Assembly: GCA_016287095.1 (NCBI GenBank)
Contig: JAEEVK010000012.1
Coordinates: forward strand, 1-47,870
Length of the DNA stretch: 47,870 bases
DNA from: Lachnospiraceae bacterium
Lineage (GTDB): Bacteria > Bacillota > Clostridia > Lachnospirales > Lachnospiraceae
Reading direction: 5' to 3'
Shown here: positions 16,949-25,897 of the stretch, one piece after another
Layout of the letters: the number at the start of each line of letters is the position of its first letter
Position numbering within the stretch: position 1 is the stretch's first letter
The notes under the pieces: generated by a model
Database searches by the model: none
What the model was told of the DNA's origin: nothing
Seen by the model: the letters and a program-made list of their open reading frames with translations, nothing else
Made by a program: the position numbers and the translations under genes

Positions 16949-18115
16949 ATGGACCCAATAAATAATAGTCAATATATAAAAGAACAGAAATGTCCAAATT
17001 GTGGCGGTACCGTAAGGTTTGTGCCGGAGAAGGGCAAGGTTGTCTGTGAATTCTGTGATTCAGAATTTGATGTACAGCAACAATCCACAGATAACACAAA
17101 TACATCGAATGCAGCAAATACTTCTAACACTTCAAATTCAGAGTATGTTAATGCAGGTGAAAACTACATATCCGGATTTGATTTCAGAAGATTTTATGAC
17201 GGCGTACCTAAGGATGATGCAAACTGTTTGCCCATATATTATTGTAAGTCCTGCGGAGCAGAAGTAATAGCTGCATCGGAAGAAGCTTCACTTACATGCC
17301 CGTACTGTACAAACAAGATAGTATTGTCAGATAAGGTATCGGGTACCTTGAGACCTAACGGAATCATACCCTTTAAAATCGCAAAAGCAGATCTTAAGAA
17401 ACATCTGGATGATTTTTATAAGGATAAAAAACTTTTACCCAAGAATTTCTTCTCGGAAAGCAAAATGGAACAGGTAACAGGTATTTATGTACCGTTCTGG
17501 CTTTTTAGCGGAGGTGTTGGCGGAAGGTTTAACTATAAATGCACAAAGGTTAGTACGCACATAAGCGGTGATTATCGTATCACTGAGACCGATTACTATG
17601 ATGTATTAAGAGACGGAGGTGTGACATTTACCGATATACCTCTTGATGCCAGTGAGAAGATCAGTGATGAACTTATGGATTCTATCCTTCCTTATAATTT
17701 CTCGGAAGTAATGGATTTTAACTATCAATATCTTGCTGGTTTTGCAGCAGATCGTTTTGATGTTCCAGGAAAATCCTTGCAGACCAGAGCACTGAAAAGG
17801 ATGGAGGATACTACAAAGAATATTGCGGTATCAAAGGTCAGATCAAAATATACCTCAACTACGTTTGTCGGCTGTAATCTGGGAACTTCAAATGTAAATG
17901 TAAGATATATATTGCTGCCGGTTTACATCTTTGACATAAATGTTGGGGATAAGAAATACAGCTTTGCAGTAAACGGACAGACAGGTAAGGTAGTCGGAGA
18001 ACTTCCGATAGATAAAAAGGTTTCAGCGGTATATACACTTAAAAAAGCTGCGATACCTGCGGCCGTGGTTGCCTTATATTATATCCTTTCATATTTTATC
18101 GGATGGAGAGTTTAA
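16949..18115 (+). CDS. Double zinc-ribbon protein with C-terminal membrane anchor
   Basis: 388 residues with two zinc ribbons: CPNCGG plus CEFCDSEF (Cys15, 18, 33, 36), and CKSCGAEV plus CPYCTNK (Cys99, 102, 117, 120). An Asn/Thr/Ser-rich linker (about 46-64) joins them. The body (130-360) contains GVYVPFWLFSGGV-like and FDVPGKSLQTRAL-like conserved stretches seen in clostridial TFIIB-type zinc-ribbon proteins, often mislabelled as helicase PriA. One hydrophobic segment (about 368-385) anchors the C-terminus. Function is unknown. The start follows AAAGGAATAGT. The next gene is a TPM-domain membrane protein; similar neighbours occur in gut Clostridia, suggesting an envelope role. Confidence 0.78.
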   Translation: MDPINNSQYIKEQKCPNCGGTVRFVPEKGKVVCEFCDSEFDVQQQSTDNTNTSNAANTSNTSNSEYVNAGENYISGFDFRRFYDGVPKDDANCLPIYYCKSCGAEVIAASEEASLTCPYCTNKIVLSDKVSGTLRPNGIIPFKIAKADLKKHLDDFYKDKKLLPKNFFSESKMEQVTGIYVPFWLFSGGVGGRFNYKCTKVSTHISGDYRITETDYYDVLRDGGVTFTDIPLDASEKISDELMDSILPYNFSEVMDFNYQYLAGFAADRFDVPGKSLQTRALKRMEDTTKNIAVSKVRSKYTSTTFVGCNLGTSNVNVRYILLPVYIFDINVGDKKYSFAVNGQTGKVVGELPIDKKVSAVYTLKKAAIPAAVVALYYILSYFIGWRV

Positions 18116-18117
18116 GG

Positions 18118-18147
18118 TTAAAGATTCTTCACTTTGTTCAGAATGAC
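18118..18147 (-). repeat. Copy of dispersed 30-bp repeat
   Basis: Read on the minus strand it begins GTCATTCTGAACAAAGTGAA. It matches the 37284-37313 copy at 24 of 30 positions with no gaps. It starts three bases after the zinc-ribbon stop codon. Confidence 0.65.
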
Positions 18148-18210
18148 AAAATATAGTGTTAGTAATTATCACTTACAATACAGAATAATACTTTGGATAA
18201 TTGTGTAGAT

Positions 18211-20124
18211 ATGACAAGATTACATAAAACGCAGATTTTAAACAGATTTACAAAAACATTGATTCTTCTTTTGGTTTCGATGATGTTCATTGTCTCATTC
18301 TCCTATATGCCTGTGTTTTCAGCTGATCAGGAAGAGGCTATAAACGATTATGGTTTGCACATAAGAAACAATTCAAAAACACTGCCCTTCTGGTATCCCG
18401 AAGATACAAGCAATTTTCAGAGTTTTCATGACAGTGATATACCAAGAGTAGTTGATATGGCTGATATCATATCAGAAAAGCAGGAAGAAGAATTAAAACA
18501 AAAGATAGCGGCATACAGCTCTGAGCTTAATAGGGATATAGTTGTTGTAACGGATACATCATCTTACCGGCTTGGACACGAAAAATACTGCTACGACTTT
18601 TATGATTTTAACGGTTATGGAATAGGCAGAAATTTCGAAGGTATATGCCTTTTTGTATGCATGGATCCGAATGAGCGCGGCTGGTGGGTTGGAGCAACCG
18701 GTTTCGAGACAAGAAATATGTATACCGAGACATTGGCTAATCGTCTTGATGACAAACTATATGAATATATGTCAACAGGAGCCTATGGTGAGGGTATACT
18801 TGACTGGGTTGACAATGTTTACAATGCATATCTGAGTTATACTCCGCGTAATCCGGCGAGTCTTCCTGACTGGTTCCCGGATGATGTTGATTTTTTTGAG
18901 AACTTCCACGACGAGGATCGTTCGCGTGTAGTAGACTTTTCCGGTGTGTTGAGTGTCGAAGAGGAAGAAGAATTAAAGAAAAAAATTTCAAAATATAGTG
19001 CCATTACCCAAAAAGATATAGTAGTTGTATTAGATGAGTCTGATTACGAACTTGGAATGGAAAGATATGGCACATGCTTTTTTGAGTTTAATGGATATGG
19101 AATCGGTTCCGGTTATGAAGGTATGTGGCTGTTTATAAATACACGCTTCAACAAGAATGAATACTGTTCCGGCGCATCAGGATATGATACTTCAAATCTA
19201 TTTGATCAATTTAAATATGATTTTAAAGGTGATATCAGCAACGATTTGCTGGTGAATAATTATTTTAAAGCAATAGATACATGGATCGATAGGGTTTATG
19301 CCATGTATGCTAAGGGTTTTCCGCTTGCCCCTGACTGGTATCCTACACTGGCTGAAAAGGATAATTATGCAAGATGGCATAATGCTGATGCACCCAGAGT
19401 ATTTGAATCTTTAGACGGAGATGGAGCATTTACTTCGGAACAGGAAAAAATATTAGAAGAAAAGGCAAAGGCTATATCTGATAAATACGGAGTAGATGTT
19501 GTAATACATACCACTAAGAATAATTGCAGCCTGACCGATGAACGTTATATCGGAGATTTTTACTACTATAACGGATATGGTCTTGGAGAAGATTATAATG
19601 CTATATTATTCTGCATATATGATCAATCAAACAGGATTACTATTGATACCTACGGAAAAATAAAGGATGAGATTTCTGAAGTAAATTATACACGTTTATT
19701 GGAACAGTCACAGGATGCTGAAAATTATTATGATGCAGCCACTGTTTTCCTTGACAATCTTGATCACTGGGAGAGAACAGGCAGAGTTTCAAGGACGGCA
19801 GGACAATGGGGCTTTTGCGCTATAGTTACTGCTGTAGTCGGATTGGTTTTCGGAAGAATATCACTGAAAAAAGCAAAGAAAAGGATGGTTACTGTTCGAA
19901 CAGCCTACGGAGCAGATAATTACATTTCAGGATCATCTGATTTTAATGACGGAACAGACACATTTATAAACAGGACCGTAACGAAGACTAAGATACAAAG
20001 ATATACTTCATCAGGTTCGGGATCATCAAGATCACACTCATCTTCAAGAAGTCATTCTTCTTATCATTCATCATCAAGAGGTTCTTCAGGCAGAAGCCAT
20101 TCCGGCTCCGGCAGAAGGTTCTGA
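18211..20124 (+). CDS. Secreted/membrane protein with three tandem TPM domains
   Basis: 637 residues. A signal-type N-terminus (about 14-38, hydrophobic, ending VFSA) is followed by three TPM (TLP18.3/Psb32/MOLO1) units of about 155-160 residues. Each begins with W-Y/F-P and an Asp/His segment (Trp61, Trp221, Trp376), then PRVVD / SRVVD / PRVFE, a helix, IVVV / IVVV / VVIH and the hallmark FNGYGIG / FNGYGIG / YNGYGLG. A membrane helix follows (about 532-550), then a cytoplasmic tail ending in a Ser/His/Arg-rich stretch of about 40 residues. TPM domains occur in envelope and photosystem-repair proteins; their biochemical role is unclear. The frame opens at TTG 18193, but ATG 18211 gives the better signal peptide. 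No good ribosome site is seen. Confidence 0.85.
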   Translation: MTRLHKTQILNRFTKTLILLLVSMMFIVSFSYMPVFSADQEEAINDYGLHIRNNSKTLPFWYPEDTSNFQSFHDSDIPRVVDMADIISEKQEEELKQKIAAYSSELNRDIVVVTDTSSYRLGHEKYCYDFYDFNGYGIGRNFEGICLFVCMDPNERGWWVGATGFETRNMYTETLANRLDDKLYEYMSTGAYGEGILDWVDNVYNAYLSYTPRNPASLPDWFPDDVDFFENFHDEDRSRVVDFSGVLSVEEEEELKKKISKYSAITQKDIVVVLDESDYELGMERYGTCFFEFNGYGIGSGYEGMWLFINTRFNKNEYCSGASGYDTSNLFDQFKYDFKGDISNDLLVNNYFKAIDTWIDRVYAMYAKGFPLAPDWYPTLAEKDNYARWHNADAPRVFESLDGDGAFTSEQEKILEEKAKAISDKYGVDVVIHTTKNNCSLTDERYIGDFYYYNGYGLGEDYNAILFCIYDQSNRITIDTYGKIKDEISEVNYTRLLEQSQDAENYYDAATVFLDNLDHWERTGRVSRTAGQWGFCAIVTAVVGLVFGRISLKKAKKRMVTVRTAYGADNYISGSSDFNDGTDTFINRTVTKTKIQRYTSSGSGSSRSHSSSRSHSSYHSSSRGSSGRSHSGSGRRF

Positions 20125-20158
20125 AAAAAAGCATTTAGAATAAAAGGGGTAGTATTTC

Positions 20159-22618
20159 ATGAAAAAAGACGGTAGCAGAAAATTGGAAAATACTAAGGTT
20201 TCTTTTCTGTCAAGCATGAGCACTAAGATTGCCCTGCTTATAAGTGCTATAGTATGCATAACTGTTATAGTGCAAGTGATAGTTGCCTCGAACAAGGCAT
20301 CGGATGCCATGCAGGACACTTATCTGAACTATGCGCAGAACCTGGCAGAGGAGGCTGCGTTAGGCGTTGATTTTGCCACAGAGTTCGGCGAGGAGGCGTA
20401 TGGTGGATATGCTAAAAACCTGGCTCAGGAGGCGGCTGTATCCATAAATTTCTCAAGACGTTTCGGAGAATCGGTATATAAGGCTTATGCCCTGAATCTG
20501 GCTGAAGAAGCGGCTAAAAGTGTGAGCTTAGCATCTTCAGATGATGAAGCTCTCTCTGTTGAAACGCTTGATGATCTGTTAAAGAACATTGAAATAAAGG
20601 ATGTAGAAGGCTCTTATGCATATATGGTTTCTCCAACCGGAGAAATGCTCTGGCATCCCAATCCGAGCAAGATCGGACAGCCTGTGGAGAATGCTGCTGT
20701 CAAAGGCATAGTAGAGGAATTAGAGGCAGGTAATGAGGTCGAAAACGGTTCAATATTCTATGAATACAAGGGAGCTATGAAGCTTGCAGGTTATGCGTTC
20801 ACAGCCACCGGGGATATCGTGATAGTTACTGCTGATTATGACCAGTTTATGAAGATAGATTATGATACGTTGCTTGGTAACATTCATATAGACGGAGTTG
20901 ACGGCTCATATGCATATATGGTATCGCCCACGGGGGAAATGCTTTGGCATACGAATACCGAAAAGATAGGGCAGCCTGTTGAAAATGCAGCCGTAAAGGG
21001 CATAGTAGAAGAACTGAAGGCAGGTAAAGAGGTCGAGGACGGCTATGTTATTTACGAATACAGGGGTGCGATAAAGCTTGCGGGATATTCATTTACTGAC
21101 ACCGGAAATATAGTATTAGTAACTGCTGATTATGATAAATTCATCGTCATAGATTATGACAAGCTGATAGGAGGCATAGAGATATCGGGTGTTGAAGGTT
21201 CTTATGCATATATGGTATCACCTGATGGCACGATGCTTTATCATAAGACTGCCGAGAAGATAGGACAGCCTGTAGAAAATGCTGCAGTAAAAGGCATCGT
21301 AGAGAGCCTGAAAGCCGGTAAGACTGTAGAAAACGGCTCCTGTGAGTATGAATATAAGGGAGCATATAAGGTTGCAGGATATGCGTTCACAAAGTCGGGC
21401 AATATAGTCATTGTTACTGCTGACAAGAGCGTTATGATGGCTTCTGTTGAAAATATGCGGTATTCACTGCTTGTATACGGTATAATATGCGTAGTGGTTG
21501 CTATAGTGCTTGTGTCCGTATTCATCATACTTATGATATCTGCACTAAAGAAACTTATTCCTGTGATCAGGAAAACAGCCGATTATGACCTTACAAGCGA
21601 CACAGTATCTGAAAAACTTGAAAAGAGAAGCGATGAGATAGGTCTTATTGCCAGGGCACTCGCTAAGACACGTAATAACTTAAGAAGCATAGTCGGGACT
21701 ATCTCTGCATCAGGAAGAAGTATAGATGGTAATGTGGGCAAATTAAAGGAAACCATAGAAAGAGTAGACCTGATGTGCGAGGAAAACTCAAGTACAACCG
21801 ATCAGCTTGTGGCAGGAATGGAGGAGACTGCTGCAACTACAACATCGATTAATAAGAATGCGGAAAATGTCCGCATGAATGCACATAGCATAGAAGAAAA
21901 GGCAAATGAAGGTACGGATCTTTCAAAGGAGATACTTTCAAGAGCTCACGAGATGGCTGTTGCCACTGAAAAAGCAAGCAGGAAGACCATCGAGATATAT
22001 GAGACTGTAAAGGCAAAGTCAAATGAGGCTCTCAATGCTTCAAAGGCGGTAAGCAGGATAAACGACCTGACCGGAACTATAAACTCTATATCATCACAGA
22101 CAAGTCTGTTGGCACTGAATGCATCCATTGAGGCGGCAAGGGCAGGCGAGGCAGGCAGAGGCTTCTCGGTAGTTGCATCGGAGATCAGCAGTCTCGCAGG
22201 CCAGACTTCGGATGCAGTGAAGAATATTTCAGGTATCGTAAACGAAGTGAACAATGCGGTAAGCCAGATGTCTGAGTGCCTTGCACAGACTACGGAATTT
22301 CTTGAGAAAAATGTACTTAATGATTACCGGGAGTTCGGCAAGGTCAGCGAGCAATACAGAAACGATGCCGACACCTTTGGTGGAAGTATGGATACAATCA
22401 AGGACAGTATAAGGAGTCTTAACGAAGAACTTGAAATAATCGTGAATGCCATAAATGATATTGACTGTACTGTGAACGAAGAAAGCGCCGGCATAAGCAA
22501 AATCGCTGATGAAACAATGAATATCGTAAATGAGACCTCCGGCAGCGCAGGAGAGGTAGAGCAGTGCAAGAGGGTTGTGGCAGACCTGAATGACATTATA
22601 CATAAGTTTAGGCTGTAA
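20159..22618 (+). CDS. Methyl-accepting chemotaxis protein with triplicated sensor
   Basis: 819-residue transmembrane chemoreceptor. TM1 is about 23-43. The extracellular part starts with three exact 26-residue helical repeats ([10 protein letters not shown] at 58, [10 protein letters not shown] at 84, [10 protein letters not shown] at 110), followed by three sensor units of about 98 residues, each with GSYAYMVSP, a [16 protein letters not shown] block and an IVTAD-like end (about 137-426). The folds look Cache-like. TM2 is about 437-461, then a HAMP-like region and the cytoplasmic signalling hairpin with [20 protein letters not shown]. The ligand is unknown. AAAAGGGG precedes the start. It follows the TPM gene by 34 bp. 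No CheW-binding pentapeptide or other chemotaxis gene is seen nearby. Confidence 0.93.
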   Translation: MKKDGSRKLENTKVSFLSSMSTKIALLISAIVCITVIVQVIVASNKASDAMQDTYLNYAQNLAEEAALGVDFATEFGEEAYGGYAKNLAQEAAVSINFSRRFGESVYKAYALNLAEEAAKSVSLASSDDEALSVETLDDLLKNIEIKDVEGSYAYMVSPTGEMLWHPNPSKIGQPVENAAVKGIVEELEAGNEVENGSIFYEYKGAMKLAGYAFTATGDIVIVTADYDQFMKIDYDTLLGNIHIDGVDGSYAYMVSPTGEMLWHTNTEKIGQPVENAAVKGIVEELKAGKEVEDGYVIYEYRGAIKLAGYSFTDTGNIVLVTADYDKFIVIDYDKLIGGIEISGVEGSYAYMVSPDGTMLYHKTAEKIGQPVENAAVKGIVESLKAGKTVENGSCEYEYKGAYKVAGYAFTKSGNIVIVTADKSVMMASVENMRYSLLVYGIICVVVAIVLVSVFIILMISALKKLIPVIRKTADYDLTSDTVSEKLEKRSDEIGLIARALAKTRNNLRSIVGTISASGRSIDGNVGKLKETIERVDLMCEENSSTTDQLVAGMEETAATTTSINKNAENVRMNAHSIEEKANEGTDLSKEILSRAHEMAVATEKASRKTIEIYETVKAKSNEALNASKAVSRINDLTGTINSISSQTSLLALNASIEAARAGEAGRGFSVVASEISSLAGQTSDAVKNISGIVNEVNNAVSQMSECLAQTTEFLEKNVLNDYREFGKVSEQYRNDADTFGGSMDTIKDSIRSLNEELEIIVNAINDIDCTVNEESAGISKIADETMNIVNETSGSAGEVEQCKRVVADLNDIIHKFRL

Positions 22619-22646
22619 AAGCCATTCGAATCTGGGACGGCTTTTT
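22617..22646 (+). terminator. Probable terminator after chemoreceptor gene
   Basis: AAAAGCC and GGCTTTTT pair across a 15-nt interval that can form a few extra G-U pairs, followed by a T-run. It overlaps the stop codon region of the receptor gene. Confidence 0.6.
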
Positions 22647-22704
22647 CTAAAAGGGTTCAAAATATGAAAAAGTTAGTCAATAATCTTTATAGGGAGATTA
22701 ATAT

Positions 22705-24426
22705 TTGATAAAGATAAATAATATAAAACTTAGTCTGTCTTCAAAAGTAAGATTTGATGGAAAGAACTGGCTAATAGAAAAAGAATTAAATAATGAAATT
22801 ATAAAAAAACTTAGAATTACAACGGATAGATTTATTTCATTTAAGATTTGTAAGCAATCCATAGATGCAAGAAAAAAAGAAGATGTAAAATTAGTACTTG
22901 CAGTGGATGTAGAAATAAAAGATGAAGCAGCTTTATTAAAGAAAAATCGAGATAAAGATATATTTGTAGTTAGTAATATAAAAGAAGAAGATAAAAGTTT
23001 TAAATCAAAAAATAATATAACTATTAATGAATTCAACAGAAAAATTATAATAGTCGGTGCCGGTCCTGCAGGATTATTTTGCGCATTGAAATTAGCGGAA
23101 GCCGGATTAAAACCAATACTTTTAGAACGTGGTGAAGATGTAGATAAGAGAATTAATTCTGTCAATAATTTCTGGCAGGGAAAACCTCTTAATCCTTCTT
23201 CGAATGTACAGTTTGGTGAAGGAGGTGCCGGAACGTTCAGTGATGGCAAGCTCAATACCATGGTGAAAGATATCGATGGCAGGATGAGTGAGGTATATAA
23301 GACTTTTGTACAGTTTGGAGCTGATGAAAGTATATTGTATATCAACAAACCTCACATCGGTACTGATAAGCTGACGGAGATAGTTAAAGGCATACGAAAG
23401 AGAATAATAGAATTAGATGGCGAAGTCAGATTTTCGTCACAGGTTGTTGATATAATTACTGATGAAAAAAATATTAGAAAAGTAAGTGGAGTTGTATTAT
23501 CAAACGGGGAATCGATAGAGTGTGATGATGTTATCCTTGCCCTTGGTCACAGTGCTCGAGATACCTTTGAGATGCTGTCTAAAAAGGGCATAGCTATGGA
23601 GCAGAAACCCTTCGCTATGGGAGTACGTGTACAGCATCCCCGTGAATATATAGACAGTTTGCAATATGGTAGATTTCATGAGTTTTTACCTGCCGCTGAC
23701 TATAAACTGACGTATACTCAGCCGGATGAGAGAAGTGTGTATTCCTTCTGCATGTGTCCCGGTGGGTATGTGGTAAATGCTTCATCCGAAAATGGCAGAC
23801 TCGCTGTAAATGGGATGAGCTATAGCGGCCGTGACAGTGAAGCGTCTAACAGTGCTGTTGTCGTGCAGATTAATACATCTGATTTCCCGGGAGAAGATAT
23901 ACTGGCAGGTATCAGACTCCAGAGAAGGTTGGAGGAGGACGCTTATAAGGTCTCAAATGGGAAAATACCTGTTCAAACCCTGCATGAGTTTTCTAATTTA
24001 TATTCAAGTTCTGATAATATTAAAATATTAAACAAGGAAAATATTACTAGGAATAATACGGATAACATTATATCTTTGTTTGATAAAAATCATTTTGAAA
24101 ATATGACTCCGGTTTGTAAAGGTGAATGGGAGTATGCAGATTTAAATGCTTTTCTTCCGAACTATATGTCAAGTTCAATATTAAAAGCCTTCCCTTATTT
24201 TGGTACTAAGATGAAAGGTTTTGATTCTGGCAATACCTTACTACTTGGACTTGAGAGCAGGACTTCTTCACCGGTAAGGATTATTCGAGGTGAAGATCTG
24301 CAGAGCATAAATTGTAAGGGCCTTTATCCTTGCGGTGAAGGTGCCGGATATGCCGGTGGTATCACAAGTGCAGCCATGGATGGCCTGAAGGTAGCTGAAA
24401 AAATTTTAGAATCAATCAGAGGTTAA
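22705..24426 (+). CDS. COG2509-type FAD-dependent dehydrogenase
   Basis: 573 residues. A family-specific N-terminal domain (1-110, with FISFKICKQSIDARKKEDV) precedes the FAD fold IIIVGAGPAGLFCALKLAEAG and LLERGEDVDKR. The signatures NVQFGEGGAGTFSDGKL, DVILALGHSARDTFEML and, near the end, LYPCGEGAGYAGGITSAAMDG complete the flavin site. Members are uncharacterised oxidoreductases widespread in Firmicutes. Translation appears to start at TTG 22705, since AGGGAG at 22691-22696 is spaced eight bases away and no ATG is in a suitable place. The first 330 bases are noticeably more A-rich than the rest, with many AAA and ATA codons. It is followed by miaB with a one-base gap. Confidence 0.9.
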   Translation: MIKINNIKLSLSSKVRFDGKNWLIEKELNNEIIKKLRITTDRFISFKICKQSIDARKKEDVKLVLAVDVEIKDEAALLKKNRDKDIFVVSNIKEEDKSFKSKNNITINEFNRKIIIVGAGPAGLFCALKLAEAGLKPILLERGEDVDKRINSVNNFWQGKPLNPSSNVQFGEGGAGTFSDGKLNTMVKDIDGRMSEVYKTFVQFGADESILYINKPHIGTDKLTEIVKGIRKRIIELDGEVRFSSQVVDIITDEKNIRKVSGVVLSNGESIECDDVILALGHSARDTFEMLSKKGIAMEQKPFAMGVRVQHPREYIDSLQYGRFHEFLPAADYKLTYTQPDERSVYSFCMCPGGYVVNASSENGRLAVNGMSYSGRDSEASNSAVVVQINTSDFPGEDILAGIRLQRRLEEDAYKVSNGKIPVQTLHEFSNLYSSSDNIKILNKENITRNNTDNIISLFDKNHFENMTPVCKGEWEYADLNAFLPNYMSSSILKAFPYFGTKMKGFDSGNTLLLGLESRTSSPVRIIRGEDLQSINCKGLYPCGEGAGYAGGITSAAMDGLKVAEKILESIRG

Positions 24427-24427
24427 G

Positions 24428-25897
24428 ATGATAGAAGATGTTTATGCAGTTGAAAATATAATACCGGAACACGAGCCTGAGCGTCAGTTCTTTTATATAA
24501 AGAAGATGCAGGAGATTGTATTCGCAAAGGAGCAGGAGTATGGCAGGAAGCTGACTTATCATATTTCCACTTTTGGTTGTCAGATGAATTTCAAGGACTC
24601 TGAGAAACTGGCCGGTGTACTTGAAGAAATCGGATATGTGGAAGTAGATGACGAGAAGGCAGATTTTTGCCTTTATAACACCTGTACTGTCAGAGAAAAC
24701 GCAAACTCGCGTGTTTATGGCCGTTTGGGATATCTCGGAAAACTCAAATCTAAAAGACCTGAGATGATCATAGCAATGTGTGGCTGCATGATGCAGGAAG
24801 AGCATGTGGTCGAGACTATAAAGAAGAGTTACAGATTTGTTGATATCATATTCGGAACACATAACATATATAAGCTGGCGGAGCTGCTGTTTACGTATTT
24901 TGCTGAAAATTCTGAGATAAAAAAGAAACATAAGATGGTGGTTGATATCTTGAAGGGTACCGACCAGATCGTTGAGGAACTGCCAAGTAAACTCAAGGCC
25001 TCATTCAAGGCCGGTATTAACATTATGTTTGGCTGCAACAACTTCTGTACATATTGTATTGTTCCGTATGTCAGAGGCCGTGAGAGGAGCCGTAAGCCTG
25101 AAGATATTATCAATGAGATAAAGGATTTTGTATCAAAGGGCGTGATAGAAGTTATGCTCCTGGGACAGAATGTTAATTCATACGGGAAAAATCTTGAAAA
25201 TCCTATAAGCTTTGCAGAGCTATTGAGAAGAGTTGATGAGATAGAAGGTTTGAAGCGTATCAGATTCATGACATCGCATCCCAAGGATCTGTCCGATGAG
25301 TTGATAGAAGTCATGAAGAATGCTAAAAAGGTATGTCATCATATTCATCTGCCTGTACAGTCGGGTAGCAGCAGGTTGCTGAAAAAGATGAACAGAGTTT
25401 ATTCTAAGGAAGACTATCTGAGACTGATTGATAAAATCAGAGCCGCAATACCTGACATCGCTATCACTACCGACATTATAGTCGGATTCCCCGGGGAGAC
25501 CGAAGAGGACTTTGAAGAGACTTTGGATGTAGTAAGGTATGCAAAATACGCCAGTGCGTTTACATTTATTTATTCAAAGCGAACCGGTACTCCTGCAGCA
25601 TCATTCCCTGATCAGGTAGATGAAGCGACCATCAAGGACAGGTTTGACAGGCTGCTAAAGGAAGTAGGCAAGTATTCGGAAGAATATGCCAAGAGTCTGG
25701 AAGGCCAGGTGATGTCTGTACTTGTCGAAGAAAGAGACAGAGAGGTTGATCCTGAAAAGAATTACTTGACCGGTCGACTGGACAATAACCTGTTGGTTCA
25801 CTTCGAGGGAAGTGATGATCTGATAGGACAGATTATAAATGTGAAGTTATCTGAATGTAAGGGATTTTATTATATTGGGGAGAGGTATATGCTATGA
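24428..25897 (+). CDS. miaB: tRNA-2-methylthio-N6-dimethylallyladenosine synthase
   Basis: 489-residue radical SAM methylthiotransferase that adds the 2-methylthio group to i6A37 of tRNAs. The N-terminal UPF0004 domain has three cluster cysteines in TFGCQMN, YNTCTVREN and MCGCMMQ. The radical SAM site is GCNNFCTYCIVPYVRGRE. A C-terminal TRAM domain (about 425-489) ends FYYIGERYML. An N-terminal extension of about 45 residues before YHISTFGC is usual in Clostridia. The start lies directly after the preceding stop codon, with AGAGG inside that gene's end, and its own end overlaps pdp by four bases (ATGA), so the three genes are translationally linked. Confidence 0.97.
   Translation: MIEDVYAVENIIPEHEPERQFFYIKKMQEIVFAKEQEYGRKLTYHISTFGCQMNFKDSEKLAGVLEEIGYVEVDDEKADFCLYNTCTVRENANSRVYGRLGYLGKLKSKRPEMIIAMCGCMMQEEHVVETIKKSYRFVDIIFGTHNIYKLAELLFTYFAENSEIKKKHKMVVDILKGTDQIVEELPSKLKASFKAGINIMFGCNNFCTYCIVPYVRGRERSRKPEDIINEIKDFVSKGVIEVMLLGQNVNSYGKNLENPISFAELLRRVDEIEGLKRIRFMTSHPKDLSDELIEVMKNAKKVCHHIHLPVQSGSSRLLKKMNRVYSKEDYLRLIDKIRAAIPDIAITTDIIVGFPGETEEDFEETLDVVRYAKYASAFTFIYSKRTGTPAASFPDQVDEATIKDRFDRLLKEVGKYSEEYAKSLEGQVMSVLVEERDREVDPEKNYLTGRLDNNLLVHFEGSDDLIGQIINVKLSECKGFYYIGERYML

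Noticed and set aside
22617-22650. Resemblance of CCATTCGAATCTGGGACGG to a c-di-GMP-I riboswitch core
   Set aside because: Only a short hairpin with T-run is present, without the rest of the aptamer; it fits a terminator after the chemoreceptor.
22698-23348. 216-aa minus-strand ORF opposite the FAD dehydrogenase gene
   Set aside because: The plus-strand frame has clear flavin motifs; the minus-strand frame is open because the coding region is A-rich.
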